This document shows positions 1-10,020 of a stretch of 15,323 bases of DNA, piece by piece. Each line of letters starts with the position of its first letter. Position 1 is the first letter of the stretch. The notes beneath the pieces are model-generated. The model was given only the letters and a program-made list of their open reading frames with translations, had not been told where the DNA came from and did no database searches. Where the stretch lies: positions 1-15,323 of the forward strand of contig BBXU01001778.1 in NCBI GenBank assembly GCA_001598975.1, given 5' to 3'. A program made the translations under genes and the position numbers. Origin of the DNA: Parachlorella kessleri (Eukaryota; Chlorophyta; Trebouxiophyceae; Chlorellales; Chlorellaceae).

Positions 1-48
1 CCCCCCCCCCCACCCCACACACACCCCCACACCCACACCCAAACACAC
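1..48. repeat. C/A low-complexity tract in PUS3 intron
   Basis: A C homopolymer at the window edge followed by irregular CA and CCA runs. On the coding strand it is G/T-rich sequence directly after the donor GTGTGT of the fourth PUS3 exon. Confidence 0.75.
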
Positions 49-1567
49 CTGGCACTGAAATCCTGTGGCACGGGGGTCCAGCCAGTGATGCGTATATCCT
101 CAGGCAGGGCCCTGTTGATGACAGTCGGGTAGTCGATCTCCGCTTCAGGCTCGGGCAAAGGCTGGGTTGACTTGACACAGGACCGCAGCGTCAGTGCCAC
201 CACCTGCACCCACGCATTGAGTGCCACAGCTGCGGGCGGTACAAGGCGGCACTGGAGGAGCAACGCATGGACCTACCCCACTACGCATGTAAAGAGGCAT
301 GGTGTTGGATGCATGTCATGTAGAATAGAGTGCTCTTGGTCCCGACCTGGCGACGTGGAAATGATCAGTCCATGTTGATCACTTCCGCATCCCATTCAGC
401 CCTCACATCTCTCAGCATGGCTAGCCGCAACGCCCAGCGAGCTAGCATGGGCATGACTCAGCAGACCCGGTCCACCCAGCAGGCTCAGCAAGCCCAGCAT
501 GTGCATGCGCCACCCACCCACCTGTCCCACAGCAGACACGCCCTTGTCGGTTCGCCCCCCACGAGAGTACTGCAGCTCCTGCCAGCTGGCGCTGGGCCGG
601 ATGAGGCGCGTCTTCCTCAAGGCACGGAAGAGATGCCCCTGCCGACACATAAAGATATCAGGAGCGGCATATCAGCTACCGGGGTACTGGCTGTGCCATG
701 GGCCATCACAGCCTCCTGCCAGTCTAGTAAGGACACCAAAGAACACAAGGCTGGATGAAGTCCGCACAATAAAAAATACTCGGTGTATGTGGGACAGCTG
801 GCCCCCCCTCAACACCGAGCATGCACTCTTTCGAAACACCACAAGCAGGACCAAGCCATCTGCCACAAGAGTACCTAATCAGACACAATCGAGCTCAAGG
901 GGTGCCCAAATACAAACAGCAGGACGACTCACCTCTATGGTTTCCTCAGTGTCAAGCTGTGTGGCAAAGCCCTGGTAGCTCCCCCCTAAATAGAGCAGCT
1001 CCAGAGCCACATAGCGGCTGTGGTACGCGTCAAAGTCAAGGTCCTTGGGCCCTATCCACCGCAGTCAACGCATTGGCATTACATATGCGAAAGTGTGGGT
1101 GTGATTGTGGCTATCTGCCAACTGCAGACAGGACATGCTGCCAACACCACCGGGATTTGCAGGCTGGATAGCTTAAAGAAGCCACGTCACTGGACAGCTC
1201 AAGGCAACCGAGCTGCGACTCACAAGAGCCCTTCAACCGACTGGTTATCGGCAGGGCTTTTGTACAGATGCAACCTTGCTGCGCGTCGGGGGTCAGCCAA
1301 GAGAGTGTTAACAATGCGAAACACACCTCCCTCCTGACCGCCCTTCTTGCGGCGCTTGTTGCTGTGACCCGCCCCTGTTGGCATGCCTTGTACACCCTTG
1401 TCCTCTGCCTCTCCAGCCCCTGGCTGCGCTGCAGCAGAGCCACTTTGCTCCTGGATTTCATCTGCCAGCGCTCTTAGCTTTGCTGCCAGCTCTGGGGCCC
1501 ACTCATCAGAGTACTGCTGCCCAGGGAACAGCGTCTGGAAGAGCTGCTGGGGCGCCGGGCTTGACAT
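49..1567 (-). CDS. PUS3: tRNA pseudouridine synthase, PUS3/DEG1 family (5' part, runs off left edge)
   Basis: This family converts uridine to pseudouridine at positions 38/39 of the tRNA anticodon arm. Exons on the minus strand: 1567-1327, 1051-933, 638-522 and 203-49; all introns are GT-AG and phases fit (1, 0, 0, 2). The visible 210 residues start with a Gln/Ala-rich stretch and a short helical segment (about 22-41), then a basic NKRRKK cluster (about 70-75, possible nuclear signal). The catalytic domain begins near residue 93 (RYVALELLYLGGSYQGFATQ). The catalytic aspartate is D151 in GRTDKGVSAVGQ, followed across the next junction by VVALTLRS, as in eukaryotic PUS3. The last exon carries YPTVINRALPEDIRI and ends at DFSA(R), so the rest lies beyond the window. 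The start at 1567 is chosen for its fit to PUS3 length; in-frame ATGs at 1657 and 1678 would add 30 or 37 residues. Family call is firm; PUS3 rather than another eukaryotic TruA-like enzyme rests on the LF.AL.KTRL and GRTDKGVSA..Q context. Confidence 0.9.
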
Positions 1568-2213
1568 GGCAGCGGCTGTCCTGCTGTCGGTGGTGCAGGT
1601 GTACTTCAACCTCCTCGCCAGTGATACCACGAGCACCGCAAGACTGCTGCGTGTCATGACATCGGGCCACTGGGCCACAACCTATGCGCCTCCTACAGTA
1701 TCACAGTGTCTGGATAGTGAATTACAGCTGCAGCTAATGAACATGTACTCATGTAGACGCTGGTGTGTCTTGCGCGCTAAAGAACAGGCGGTGGCGGGTA
1801 GCCTTGGAGGCCAGAGGGTTCAGCTGGAAGGGTCTTGTGCTCGGTGATGCTGAGGACGAGGGCGAACTTGCAAGTGTTTCTGCTTACTGCTCACTGAAGG
1901 GGAGCTGTCCTGGGGGGTGGGGCGTTACAACACAGACTAGTGCCGCTCCTAAGTGCGCCTTTCGCACGGGCGATCCCTCCTGCTTGACAAGGGGGGCCTA
2001 CAGGCATTGTCCAATCTTACAACCTCGCAGACCCCACCCGGCGTGGGGTTGCGCTCAGCACTCAGTCTGGCTTCAATGCAACTACTATGACCGAGCTTTG
2101 AACCACTGAATATCCCCCTCCTACCCTCTTTATATTGACTTGTCTCGGCGCATCGCTCCTTTGATAGAAATCTACAAGCCAGCAAGAGCCCGCCCTATGC
2201 TGGACACGGTATA
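1568..2213. other. intergenic: SUN 3' UTR and PUS3 upstream region
   Basis: About 650 bases separate the stop of the SUN gene from the PUS3 start, both genes being on the minus strand. It should hold the SUN 3' UTR and the PUS3 promoter and 5' UTR. Short open frames exist on both strands but none shows family motifs or plausible splice partners. An in-frame extension of PUS3 reaches up to 1678. Confidence 0.6.
2017..2021 (-). terminator. polyadenylation signal TGTAA for the SUN gene
   Basis: TGTAA on the minus strand, the typical chlorophyte poly(A) signal, about 190 bases after the stop codon at 2214. It is the first such motif downstream. Another lies at 1925-1929. Confidence 0.5.
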
Positions 2214-4434
2214 TTAGGCCGACTGCGTGCCGTGGACCCTCAAGCGGTACAGGCACGTATAGTCTGGGTGGCCATGGTTGCCAGACACCATCAGCCTCAC
2301 ACGCTCCACTAGTAGCCCACGCTGTGAATCATCCACTTGAGCAGTTTGAACTGCCGACCCGTTGATGGCATCGTACTCCAACTGCCCCAGCAGGTGAAGG
2401 CCGTCCTTTGCTGCCTGCCTGTTGATATCCACCTCGCTAGAGCTGTTGACTGCAGCCGTTGGGCTGCCAGCTTCTGGGCACTCCCCGATGCAAGCGTACA
2501 AGTGGAGAGTCTGAGGCGCGGTGCGGATGTCAAAGGCTATCGCTGCTGGGATGTGCTCGTAAGTGAAGGCCGTCGGGTTGATGCGGCGAGCCAGCTGGAT
2601 GTCCACATGCCCGCTCTGGCCAGCCAGGGGCAAGCACTCCCCTGCATGCGTGCCATGCGAGAGAAGAAACTGCACAAGGAGACAGGGCACAGAGGGTTCG
2701 GCGCTGCGGGAGGGTGCTTGCAACTCAACACCAGGTCCCGAGGCATCGTGTGGGGTTGGAACAAGCATGGGAATATTCAAACAAGAACTGTCAGAGACGT
2801 GCTCCAGATTAGCACAGCAAGCTGGCTTGAGAAAGGGAGCACCGCGCCCAGTTTCGCCAAGGGTCAACAAAACTCCTCCGAGCAGTGGGCCTAACATGAT
2901 CTGCAAGGGCCCATCGCACATGAAGCCCGCTTTTAACTTGCCTTATCTGCTTGTGGGTGGACTCCGGAGGGGCTGAAGAGGCTGGTGACCATTTTGCCGA
3001 CCAGTCCGGAAGCTGTTGGGAGGCTGAGTAGGAGGGAATGACCCAGGACCCTGCCGCCAGCAGAGGCTAATGCAAAGTCTGGCATCCCCTGCACCTTGGA
3101 GGAAGCACACAGGGTGCGCAGGCACGCTTCAGGATGCTGAGACCAACAAAACGGTCTTTATCCGTCTTGGCTGTCAACTGCAACCCTGCTGTGTTACAGC
3201 ACCGGCGACAAGATGCTCACATCAGCACCACCTCCTGTGTTGCTAGCATCAGCAAGCAGGTAGCATGGTTTATCGCCTCTCCGACAGCGTCCTCTTACCG
3301 TGCGGTCTGCCTCGAACAGCGCCATCCTCCTCTGCACCTCTGCCTGCACAAGCAGTGCCACTTCCTCCTGTGGGACTTGGACTGGCTGTGGTGTGTACAC
3401 CGCAGGCGCCGGCTGTGGCTCCTGCCTTGAGCCAGGGCTGTTGGCACCCTTACTGGCAGCGGCTCCACCCGCTGCCTTGGTGCTCTCAGCAGCTAGCCTC
3501 GTCGCCTCCCGCTCCTGCCGCTCCCGCTGCAACTGCTGCTCCTGCTCCTGCTGTTGCTGCTGAAGCTGCCCCAGCAGCAGACCCTGCTCTATCACAGCTG
3601 CCTCCAGTGCCTTCAGATTTGCTTGAAGTTCGGCTGCAGTAGCACTGGCGGCTGCCTGGGACTCAGCCGTCACTGCCACTCTTAGCTGCTCATGGGACCT
3701 GGCCAGGGTAGCTAGTTGGCTCTCCAGTTGCCGCTGTGCTGCCGTCAGATCAGTCAAGCGCTTGGACTGCTGAGCTTCCTCCGCCCTCAGGCTTCCCAGC
3801 TGGGTGTTCAGCTGGCCCATACGGCTGCCCACTGCCTGCCGCTCTTGCCGCCACTGCCCGACCGCCACCGCCAGCAGCAACATCACGAAGGCCGCCGCGG
3901 CCGGAGGTGCGGCGGTGCGGAGATGTAGCCGGCCCAAGTGCAAGCGACGGCGGGCTTGCAGGCCTGGTGAGGCATCGCCGTCAGGTGTGCCAGGGCCGCC
4001 GCTGCCAGGCGACGGAATGAGGTCGGCAGGCAACTCAGCTACTGGCGACAGTGCCCGCTCGCCCTGCTCCACTTCCTCGCCTTCCTGCTGCACAATTTGA
4101 AACCATTGAGCAGGTGCCCAGGCAGGCAGCGGGGTGGTTGAGACCAGCTATGTGTAAATGGCTTGGTTACGGGCCACCGCAGGCATTAACCCATGCCACT
4201 GACCTCCTTCTTCGGCTGCGCTCCCAACTGGCTAAGCTGCTTAAGGGACTGAGTGAGTCGCTGGGATAGCGTGGGCTGGGGAGTTGCGTCCAGATCAGCA
4301 GAGATCAGCGCAGTTGGGACGGCTGCAAGCTCCTCAATCTGGTTGCTGGCCTCCCCAGGGTCTTCCTGCTTGGCCGCCTTCTTGGGCTGCCGCTTTCGTC
4401 CCTTGGCCGCAGGCTTCTTCTCAGCCGGGTCCAT
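2214..4434 (-). CDS. SUN-domain protein of the inner nuclear envelope
   Basis: SUN proteins span the inner nuclear membrane and bind KASH partners in the perinuclear space, linking nucleus to cytoskeleton (LINC complex). Exons: 4434-4204, 4087-3299, 3088-2942, 2669-2214; all junctions are phase 0, giving 540 residues, slightly longer than Arabidopsis SUN1/2. A basic N-terminus (KGRKRQPKK, about 11-19) resembles a nuclear signal. One hydrophobic segment (about 136-156, PPAAAAFVMLLLAVAVGQW) precedes a long Gln/Leu/Glu-rich coiled coil (about 165-290). The SUN domain begins at ALFEADRTGMPDFALASAGG (about 333) and runs to near the C-terminus, with INPTAFTYEHIP, HPDYTCLYRLRVHG and a stop. Cysteines matching the conserved intradomain pair are present (GEC and YTCLY). 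The KASH-bonding cysteine of animal SUN proteins has no counterpart near GGRVLGHS. Start: the first ATG of exon 1, followed by an uninterrupted frame. The third intron has a GC donor. Confidence 0.93.
2670..2941 (-). other. GC-AG intron in the SUN gene
   Basis: The exon ends at GATAAG and the intron begins GCAAGT, the strong consensus of GC-type U2 introns. It ends with TTGTGCAG before TTTCTTCTC. No GT near the boundary keeps the reading phase, while the GC donor joins HPQADK to FLLSHG, correct for a SUN domain. Retention gives an immediate in-frame TAA two codons into the intron. Confidence 0.8.
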
Positions 4435-4953
4435 CGCTAGGGGTCACTGCCAGATGGTCTGGATGCAATGGGGACGCAGTACACCGAGTATTCTCAGCGG
4501 CATGGGCCGGGTTTGCCATGCATTGTTGTACTGCATGGGCTTGTACGGTTCATGATATGCAATGCTGGGCCCCTATCATCCCCTGGTGAGTGGAGATTAC
4601 CTCCTGCTTATTCCCTTGTCACTAGTGCAGCCATAGCCATGTTCTCCATTCCTTCATATGACAGCTCGATGGCCAGTTGCACCTCTCCGAGGCTGTCGCT
4701 ATGCAGTCCCCGGTGTTGTCACTTGCATCCCTCCAATATCTTGCCTGGGAGACAAACCGGATTGGGTAGCGCTAGTCAGCCTCTAATCCAGGAGGTGCCC
4801 CCAGCTTGGCAGTACCAGAGTAACAAGATAGCCGTTGCTTGGCTTTTGAAATTTTACGTTGCCGCCCTTGGCTACCAAGTGGCAACCTGGTGTCAAGCTT
4901 GCCCGCTCTAGGGCTTCTATGCTGTCCCATAGCATATCTCCATCCCCTGCCCA

Positions 4954-4959
4954 CACGTG
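4954..4959. promoter_or_regulatory. G-box CACGTG upstream of the bZIP gene
   Basis: Palindromic CACGTG about 610 bases upstream of the bZIP start. This is the core site bound by plant GBF-type bZIP proteins. Several CACGTG sites occur across the window, near what chance would give, so function is only inferred. Confidence 0.25.
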
Positions 4960-5377
4960 GCAGGGTGCCCTGCACGGAAGCCGGCCTATACCACAGTCTA
5001 GGGTGTGTACAATCCTGGCAGATTTGGTGGTAGGCGCTGGGAGCCCACAAAAACATTTTGAGTACATAGCAGCCAACAGTGCCACTCCGTTTGCCAACAC
5101 AGCCCTGGGTTTCTGCCTAACCGTGCTTGGGAACGCAAAAACTTAAAGCCGTTCTGTACACATCTCCTCCCTGCCGTCCCAGCAACGTCCAGGACAGCAA
5201 AGGTTGAGGGCGAATGCAGCTTTGCAGTAGCATCCCCCCCCCCCCCCTTGACATACAGGTTGTATCTCCGTCTGCAGGGCTGGGATGGAGGCGGCACACC
5301 AAGGGCCAACCGCAGGCTTCAAAAAAGCATGATCAAGCATGACAGCCACGACCGTAGAACAAGGTGGTATCAGCAAC

Positions 5378-5384
5378 TTTTATA
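5378..5384 (+). promoter_or_regulatory. possible TATA-like element of the bZIP gene
   Basis: TTTATAA about 190 bases upstream of the bZIP ATG, an AT-rich island in GC-rich surroundings. No other promoter evidence is visible. Confidence 0.2.
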
Positions 5385-5571
5385 ACTGCATCTTTTAAAA
5401 CAGGAGGGGCCTGGCATCGGTGGATGACAGGGTCTGAGAAATCGAACCCTTCCGTGTTTGCCGTGCTTTCTTCCCCTGGTCTCCCACCGGGTCGCCAGGT
5501 CAGCTGGCCCAGCTGGAGCCAGCTGGCTTTGGGGGCTGTTAATCCAGGACTACAGTTCCGTTGCATTACCA

Positions 5572-8486
5572 ATGTCAGAGACAGCGGCAGCTCCCCCTCA
5601 GCCAAGCAGCCTCCCCGAAGGGGCTGGTGCAGCGGGCGGGGTGGATGGCTCGGACTTATCTGCGCAGTGGGCCTCCCTCATGAGCGCCTACGCGGGTGCT
5701 GGCCAGGGCAAGGGCCAGCCGGCACTCTCGGCGGGCCAGTTCGTGGCAGGCACCATGCCGCTGATGCCACTGGGCGGGTTTGCACAGGTGCGCCTGGGCG
5801 CTGCCGCTGCCTTCTTTTAACTATCCTGCTTGTAGACACACCCGATGTTGTGCCCTGCAGCCCTTCATGTACCCTGCGCCCCTCTTCTATGGAGGGATGC
5901 CAGCACTGCATCCAGCCTACACAGCGCTGGCTGTGGGGGGCGAGGGGGCTGACGCCAAGCATGCAGCAGGCGATGGCGAGCAGGGCAGCCAGGTAGGTTT
6001 AGGTACATACGTTGTGGAAACCGCAAGGGCTGCAAAGGCAGTGTGGGAACGGCATTAGCATCGGCAGCACCTTAGCAAGCTGAGATGTGAGCGACTGGCT
6101 GTGACAGCATGTCATGGACGCGCTGCACCCTAAGGCTCTGCTTTCATGTTGCAGGATGAGCACACAGACGATGAAGGCGGTGAGGCAGGGAGCAAGGACC
6201 CGGACGGCAAGAAGAGCGGCAGTGAGAGCAAAGGGACCGCCTCTGCGCTTGGCAAGCGCAAGAGCGCAGCAGGGCTGGGGGTCAAGTCGCAGAGCAGTGC
6301 AGCGCTTTCGCTGCTCGCCTCCGCCGCGGCCAACAAGCCTGGCCAGGGGAACGCTGCGGCTGCCGGCGCGGTGGCAGCTGCTGCTGCCGCGGCGGCGGCG
6401 GCGGTGGCGGCGCAGCAGACGGCGGCGATAAACGACGTGTGGGGCACCCTGAACGGGCAGCCGCCTGGGGTGGGGCCGGCGCCAGACTTGAACCGCATGG
6501 CATCTGACGCACAGATGCAGCAGCTACTGGTGAGTAGGTCTGAGCTGCAGCGGCTAGAGGTCTTGAGGCGTGACTTGGGTCGTGTGCACAACTCTGGGTC
6601 GAGCGGTAGCTGGCTGCACGCAGGTAGTGGGGTTCATGTTCGTGTGTTTGACTGGGAGCAGTGCGACGATTGCCCATGACAGGGAAAGCCAACACTGAGA
6701 CTGTGGTAAGGCCCTCCCAAAGGATCCCTGCCTCAGCAGTGTGACATGCCAGTGCCGGCGTGGGCAAGAGGGGGGCCTGGGCTGATATTGGGTCCTCGCA
6801 GGCTGCCTTCCACGGTAGTGTGTCTCTAGTTGCAGGCCATGTCAGGAGCCAGTCTTGAGCAACATGCCTAAGCTGGGCTTGGGTGCTTGATGTGCTGTTG
6901 CTGGGTCTGCACCTTGATGTGCTTGCTCCTTTTTAGTTCCCCACCTGCTGCACGTGTAGTACCGGGCAACCAAGGCAGTCCTTTCACTGCACCACCTGCT
7001 GTATGTGTTGCACTGGGCAACCAAAGCAGGGCTGGAGGCCAGCGGCAATGCTTGGGCGTGAGGAGGTGTCAAGTGTGGCGTGATGGGCTGCACACTTCCA
7101 TTCTCTGCTTCCGTGGTAGCGAGGAGTGAGTAGGGTACACTTGGTGGTATGTTGCCACAGGCCAGCGGCAACCTGGACGAGCGGGAGGCCAAGCGGCTGC
7201 GCCGCAAGCAGTCCAACCGCGAGTCCGCGCGGCGGTCGCGGCTGCGCAAGCAGGCAGAGTGCGAGCAGCTTGCGCGGCAGGTCAAGGACCTCATCACAGG
7301 TGGGTTGGTGGTGGCGGGGGGGGAGGGGTATGTGCGTGCGGGAGGGAGACCTGGTGGGCACTTGCAAGGTGGCAGCTTTATGGCATCCTCATGTTTGGTG
7401 CGGTGGGTGTGGGGGGCGGGTGTTGTGCAGAAGTGAGAAGCAGATGGGTACATAGTTGCATTGGAGTTCGGCCATGCACAGAGGGGCGCCTCACAGGTGC
7501 TCGGGCACAGATCTTCCTTCTCTTGGCATGGCTTGTGTGCAGAGAATGCACGGCTGAAGGAGGAGAAGCTCCAGCTGGGCGCCCAGATTGAGATCCTGAC
7601 GCACAAGCTCTCCATGACGGTGAGCACCTTGGCGTGACTGCTGGCAGCTTCGGCAGTTTCACTGGCCACTCCTTAGTCCGTCAGTCAGCGCTGGGCTTTC
7701 TTGGGTTTCTGGACTGCCAAGGGCAGACAATGTTAGCTGAGGATGATGAAATGGCTGCATCTGCTCTACCTTGCTTAACACCCATGTGCGAAGTATATCT
7801 TGACCAAGGCTGATAATGCCTGTATATCTCTGCAAGTGTGATATGTTTGACTTGGCGCTGCTGCTTCCTGCAGAGCGCACTGCAGCTGTCGTTCAACCAA
7901 AGCGAGCTGGATAAGATCCAGGCGGATCTGCGGGCCAAGCAGACTCAGCAGGCGGCCGACATGGCAGCAGCCATGGCGCAGGTGGGCGCGTCGTGGGTGC
8001 AGCAGACGTGGGACATTGGGGAGGGTTAGTGTGCGATAAAGTGCAGTGCCTGCGCGGTTTCCCCCTTGGCAGTGCATGTCCTATGTGATAGAGCTTCGCG
8101 CCAGCTGTACACAAGTACAGAGGCGTTTCTGCCATACCAGCATAGTCCTCTGATATACCAGCTCCCCTCCGAGCTTTCCAAAGGGATGACTTGGGGTTGC
8201 TGTGAACGGCCACCATAGCCCTGGGTGAGGGTGCGCAGTCAGATTTTTAGGTGGCAGTGCACATGCTGCAACATGTTCTGCAATCTTACATCCTGCTGTA
8301 TGGTAGGGCCCTTGCTTGTCAGCCTGATGGAGAGACTGCCTGACACCTCTGATGTCACTATGTCAATGTGCGCCTGTGCAGGTGAACGCGACCCTGAATG
8401 GCAGCGCCTCTCTGGCCAACATCAAGGACGAGGATGACGAGCAAGAGCAGCAGGACTCCGAGGCCACCTCGGATGGCAACCAGTAG
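5572..8486 (+). CDS. G-box-binding-factor-type bZIP transcription factor
   Basis: A nuclear DNA-binding protein expected to recognise G-box (ACGT-core) sites as a dimer. Exons: 5572-5787, 5861-5992, 6155-6529, 7161-7299, 7543-7619, 7874-7981 and 8382-8486; GT-AG introns, phases consistent, 383 residues. The N-terminus resembles the MFMR region of plant GBFs: [11 protein letters not shown] (32-42), then [12 protein letters not shown] across the first junction. A Lys/Ser/Asp-rich stretch and a polyalanine tract follow (exon 3). The basic region [20 protein letters not shown] (252-271) has N260 and R268 in the required N-x7-R spacing. Zipper leucines fall at 278, 285, 292, 299 and 306. The basic region and first zipper turn are on exon 4, the rest on exon 5, joined through a split Glu codon. 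C275 sits where Arabidopsis GBF1/bZIP16 have a redox-sensitive cysteine. The C-terminus is acidic ([12 protein letters not shown]). ATG choice: the frame continues upstream but the extra residues look like translated UTR. Confidence 0.93.
6927..7029 (+). repeat. imperfect tandem duplication in bZIP intron 3
   Basis: Two adjacent units of about 51 bases. The best-conserved 37 bases, 6942-6978 and 6993-7029, differ at six positions; both begin CACCTGCTG and contain GGGCAACCAA. The first unit contains a G-box CACGTG (6951-6956), which is TATGTG in the second. Confidence 0.85.
7036..7048 (+). repeat. short echo of bZIP exon 4 start
   Basis: AGGCCAGCGGCAA is identical to the acceptor AG plus first 11 bases of exon 4 (7159-7171), 123 bases upstream in the intron. 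Read in the same phase it encodes ASGN, then soon meets a stop. Confidence 0.6.
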
Positions 8487-8886
8487 GAGGTCTGGGAGCG
8501 AGTTGTTAAGGGGCTGGCTGGTTAAGTAGCATGATGACAACTGGGGGCTGGGTTAACCCTGGCTGCGCCCACTGGGGTGAGCGCCGGCGCCTGCTGCCTG
8601 CTCTGGTCCGGGCGCACCGCAAGTCCTTATCTGTAGCTATTTGTTGTGGATGGTGCACCATCAACGTGGTAGGCAATGCAAACGGTGGAGTGGACGTGGT
8701 ATGTACCGTTTATAGGCCTCAGCTGCGCTCCAAGTTGCCAGGGTGCCGCCGTGCCTGTTGCAATTGGCTGAGCTATCTGCCTTGGCCTTCGCAGAAAGGT
8801 TTACCTGGTGTCTCCGGTGCATCTGCTGCCCGGGTTTGCTTATGCACCGCCGGGTATGCAGGCTGCTGGATATTACGGTGCCTTCT

Positions 8887-8956
8887 GGCTTTGGTGTGGT
8901 TGCTGGGACTGACGGGCGTGTGGCTTTGGTGTGGTTGCTGGGACTGGCGGGCGTGG
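8887..8956 (+). repeat. 35-base tandem repeat, two copies
   Basis: Units 8887-8921 and 8922-8956 both start GGCTTTGGTGTGG and differ at only two positions, indicating a recent duplication in the presumed bZIP 3' UTR. Confidence 0.9.
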
Positions 8957-9484
8957 TGAAGAGTACTGCTGTGGTTTACCCGAACGGAACGCTGTGGGCG
9001 ACAGGACTGGTGTGCAGACCCCTGACTTGAGAGAGATTAGGTGCCGTTTACTGCGTTGCTGTGATACGCATTTCAACGGCAGTTTGACAGTTGGCTTGTC
9101 CTTTTTAATCAACCTAAATGGTTTGACTGTGTGCCCGTGGACATATTGCACCAATCCTTTCTCGCCTTGTTGCACAGCCGAGCTATGTGGGGAAGCATGG
9201 GGGTGCCTGCGTTTTGCCTGAGCCTGGGTTTTGCTGTCGATTTCCTACTGGGTCTAAAGGGGGGGGGGGTCCCTCCCACCCACCTTTCTTCACAACATGT
9301 GCGCATTTTGTTCTTTCTGGGGTAGCAGATGTGGGTGTGCTTGGCTTGCTTTCCCATGCGTGAATGGATTGTTGCAAAGTGAAGAGGGCAGTTGCACGTG
9401 CCTCTGGCACGTTTGTCGGCTCAAGAGGAAAGTAGGGGTTGGCAGACATGGTTGACAGTCTTATTGTCCTCCATATTCCTTACG

Positions 9485-9489
9485 TGTAA
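9485..9489 (+). terminator. candidate polyadenylation signal TGTAA for the bZIP gene
   Basis: First TGTAA on the plus strand after the stop at 8486. Its distance of about 1 kb is long but within the range of algal 3' UTRs. Confidence 0.4.
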
Positions 9490-10015
9490 AGCTGCTCCGC
9501 TTTCGTGGGAATTCCGCCCTTCGGGTAAACACGTACAAGGATGCTCAGAAAACAGCCCTCACAACTTGAAGGCACGCATGCGCCTGGTGGCGTGGGCACC
9601 TGGTCCTGACAGCTGCACAGCATTAGCTCACACAGGCCGGCGGTGGGCGATCAGCAGTGGATTTGGCAGCTCTCTATGATACCTCTGGACAGAAGCGAGC
9701 GTTTACCAGTATAGCAGCCCAGCCCTGTCGGTAACAGTTCACCACAAACTCTCAATCCGCACCACCTGCCACCATCAGCAGTACATGAAGTGCAGGCCCC
9801 TGGTGACCAAGCAGAGGGAGCGCAGCAGCGCAGTGAAAAACTACTGGCCAACGGTAGGCTGCACGCTACCGCATGCCAGCAACTCACAAGCATTGGAAGG
9901 CATAGCAGTGCTCTGAGTCTAAAGTAAGCAAGTGTACAGGCTGCCAGCGCAAGTCAGCCGCGGTAGAGTACAAAGTGCATGCCTGCCACCAGGTAAGGCA
10001 GATGCACGCAGGTTC

Positions 10016-10020
10016 TTACA
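10016..10020 (-). terminator. polyadenylation signal TGTAA for the GPD gene
   Basis: TGTAA on the minus strand about 215 bases after the stop at 10235, and the first one downstream. Confidence 0.5.

Larger units (their letters stand above)
4435..5571. other. divergent intergenic region between SUN and bZIP genes
   Basis: About 1.1 kb between two oppositely oriented start codons. It must contain both promoters and 5' UTRs. Open frames inside have no recognisable motifs. It holds a 14-base C homopolymer at 5234-5247, a CACGTG at 4954-4959 and a TTTATAA at 5378-5384. No further gene is supportable. Confidence 0.6.

Noticed and set aside
2670..2921. ATG at 2921 as the start of a separate gene containing the SUN C-terminus
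   Set aside because: The residues between 2921 and 2670 have no SUN similarity and are exactly the span removed by the GC-AG intron. The upstream exons complete the domain.
3265..3642. Plus-strand frame rich in Ala and Pro
   Set aside because: Antisense shadow of the SUN coiled-coil exon.
4772..5309. Overlapping minus-strand open frames in the divergent intergenic region
   Set aside because: No motifs, no consistent splice chain, and they cross a C homopolymer. No evidence for a third gene here.
5364..5996. Plus-strand frame of 210 codons
   Set aside because: It overlaps bZIP exons 1-2 in another frame. The MFMR-like frame is the one continuous with the bZIP domain.
6839..6875. Possible cassette exon after GTTGCAG in bZIP intron 3 ([11 protein letters not shown] then stop)
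   Set aside because: A plausible acceptor exists, but no convincing donor follows. It would truncate the protein before the bZIP domain.
8531..9221. Overlapping plus-strand open frames downstream of the bZIP stop
   Set aside because: Cys/Trp-rich translations without motifs, spanning a tandem duplication. Best explained as 3' UTR.
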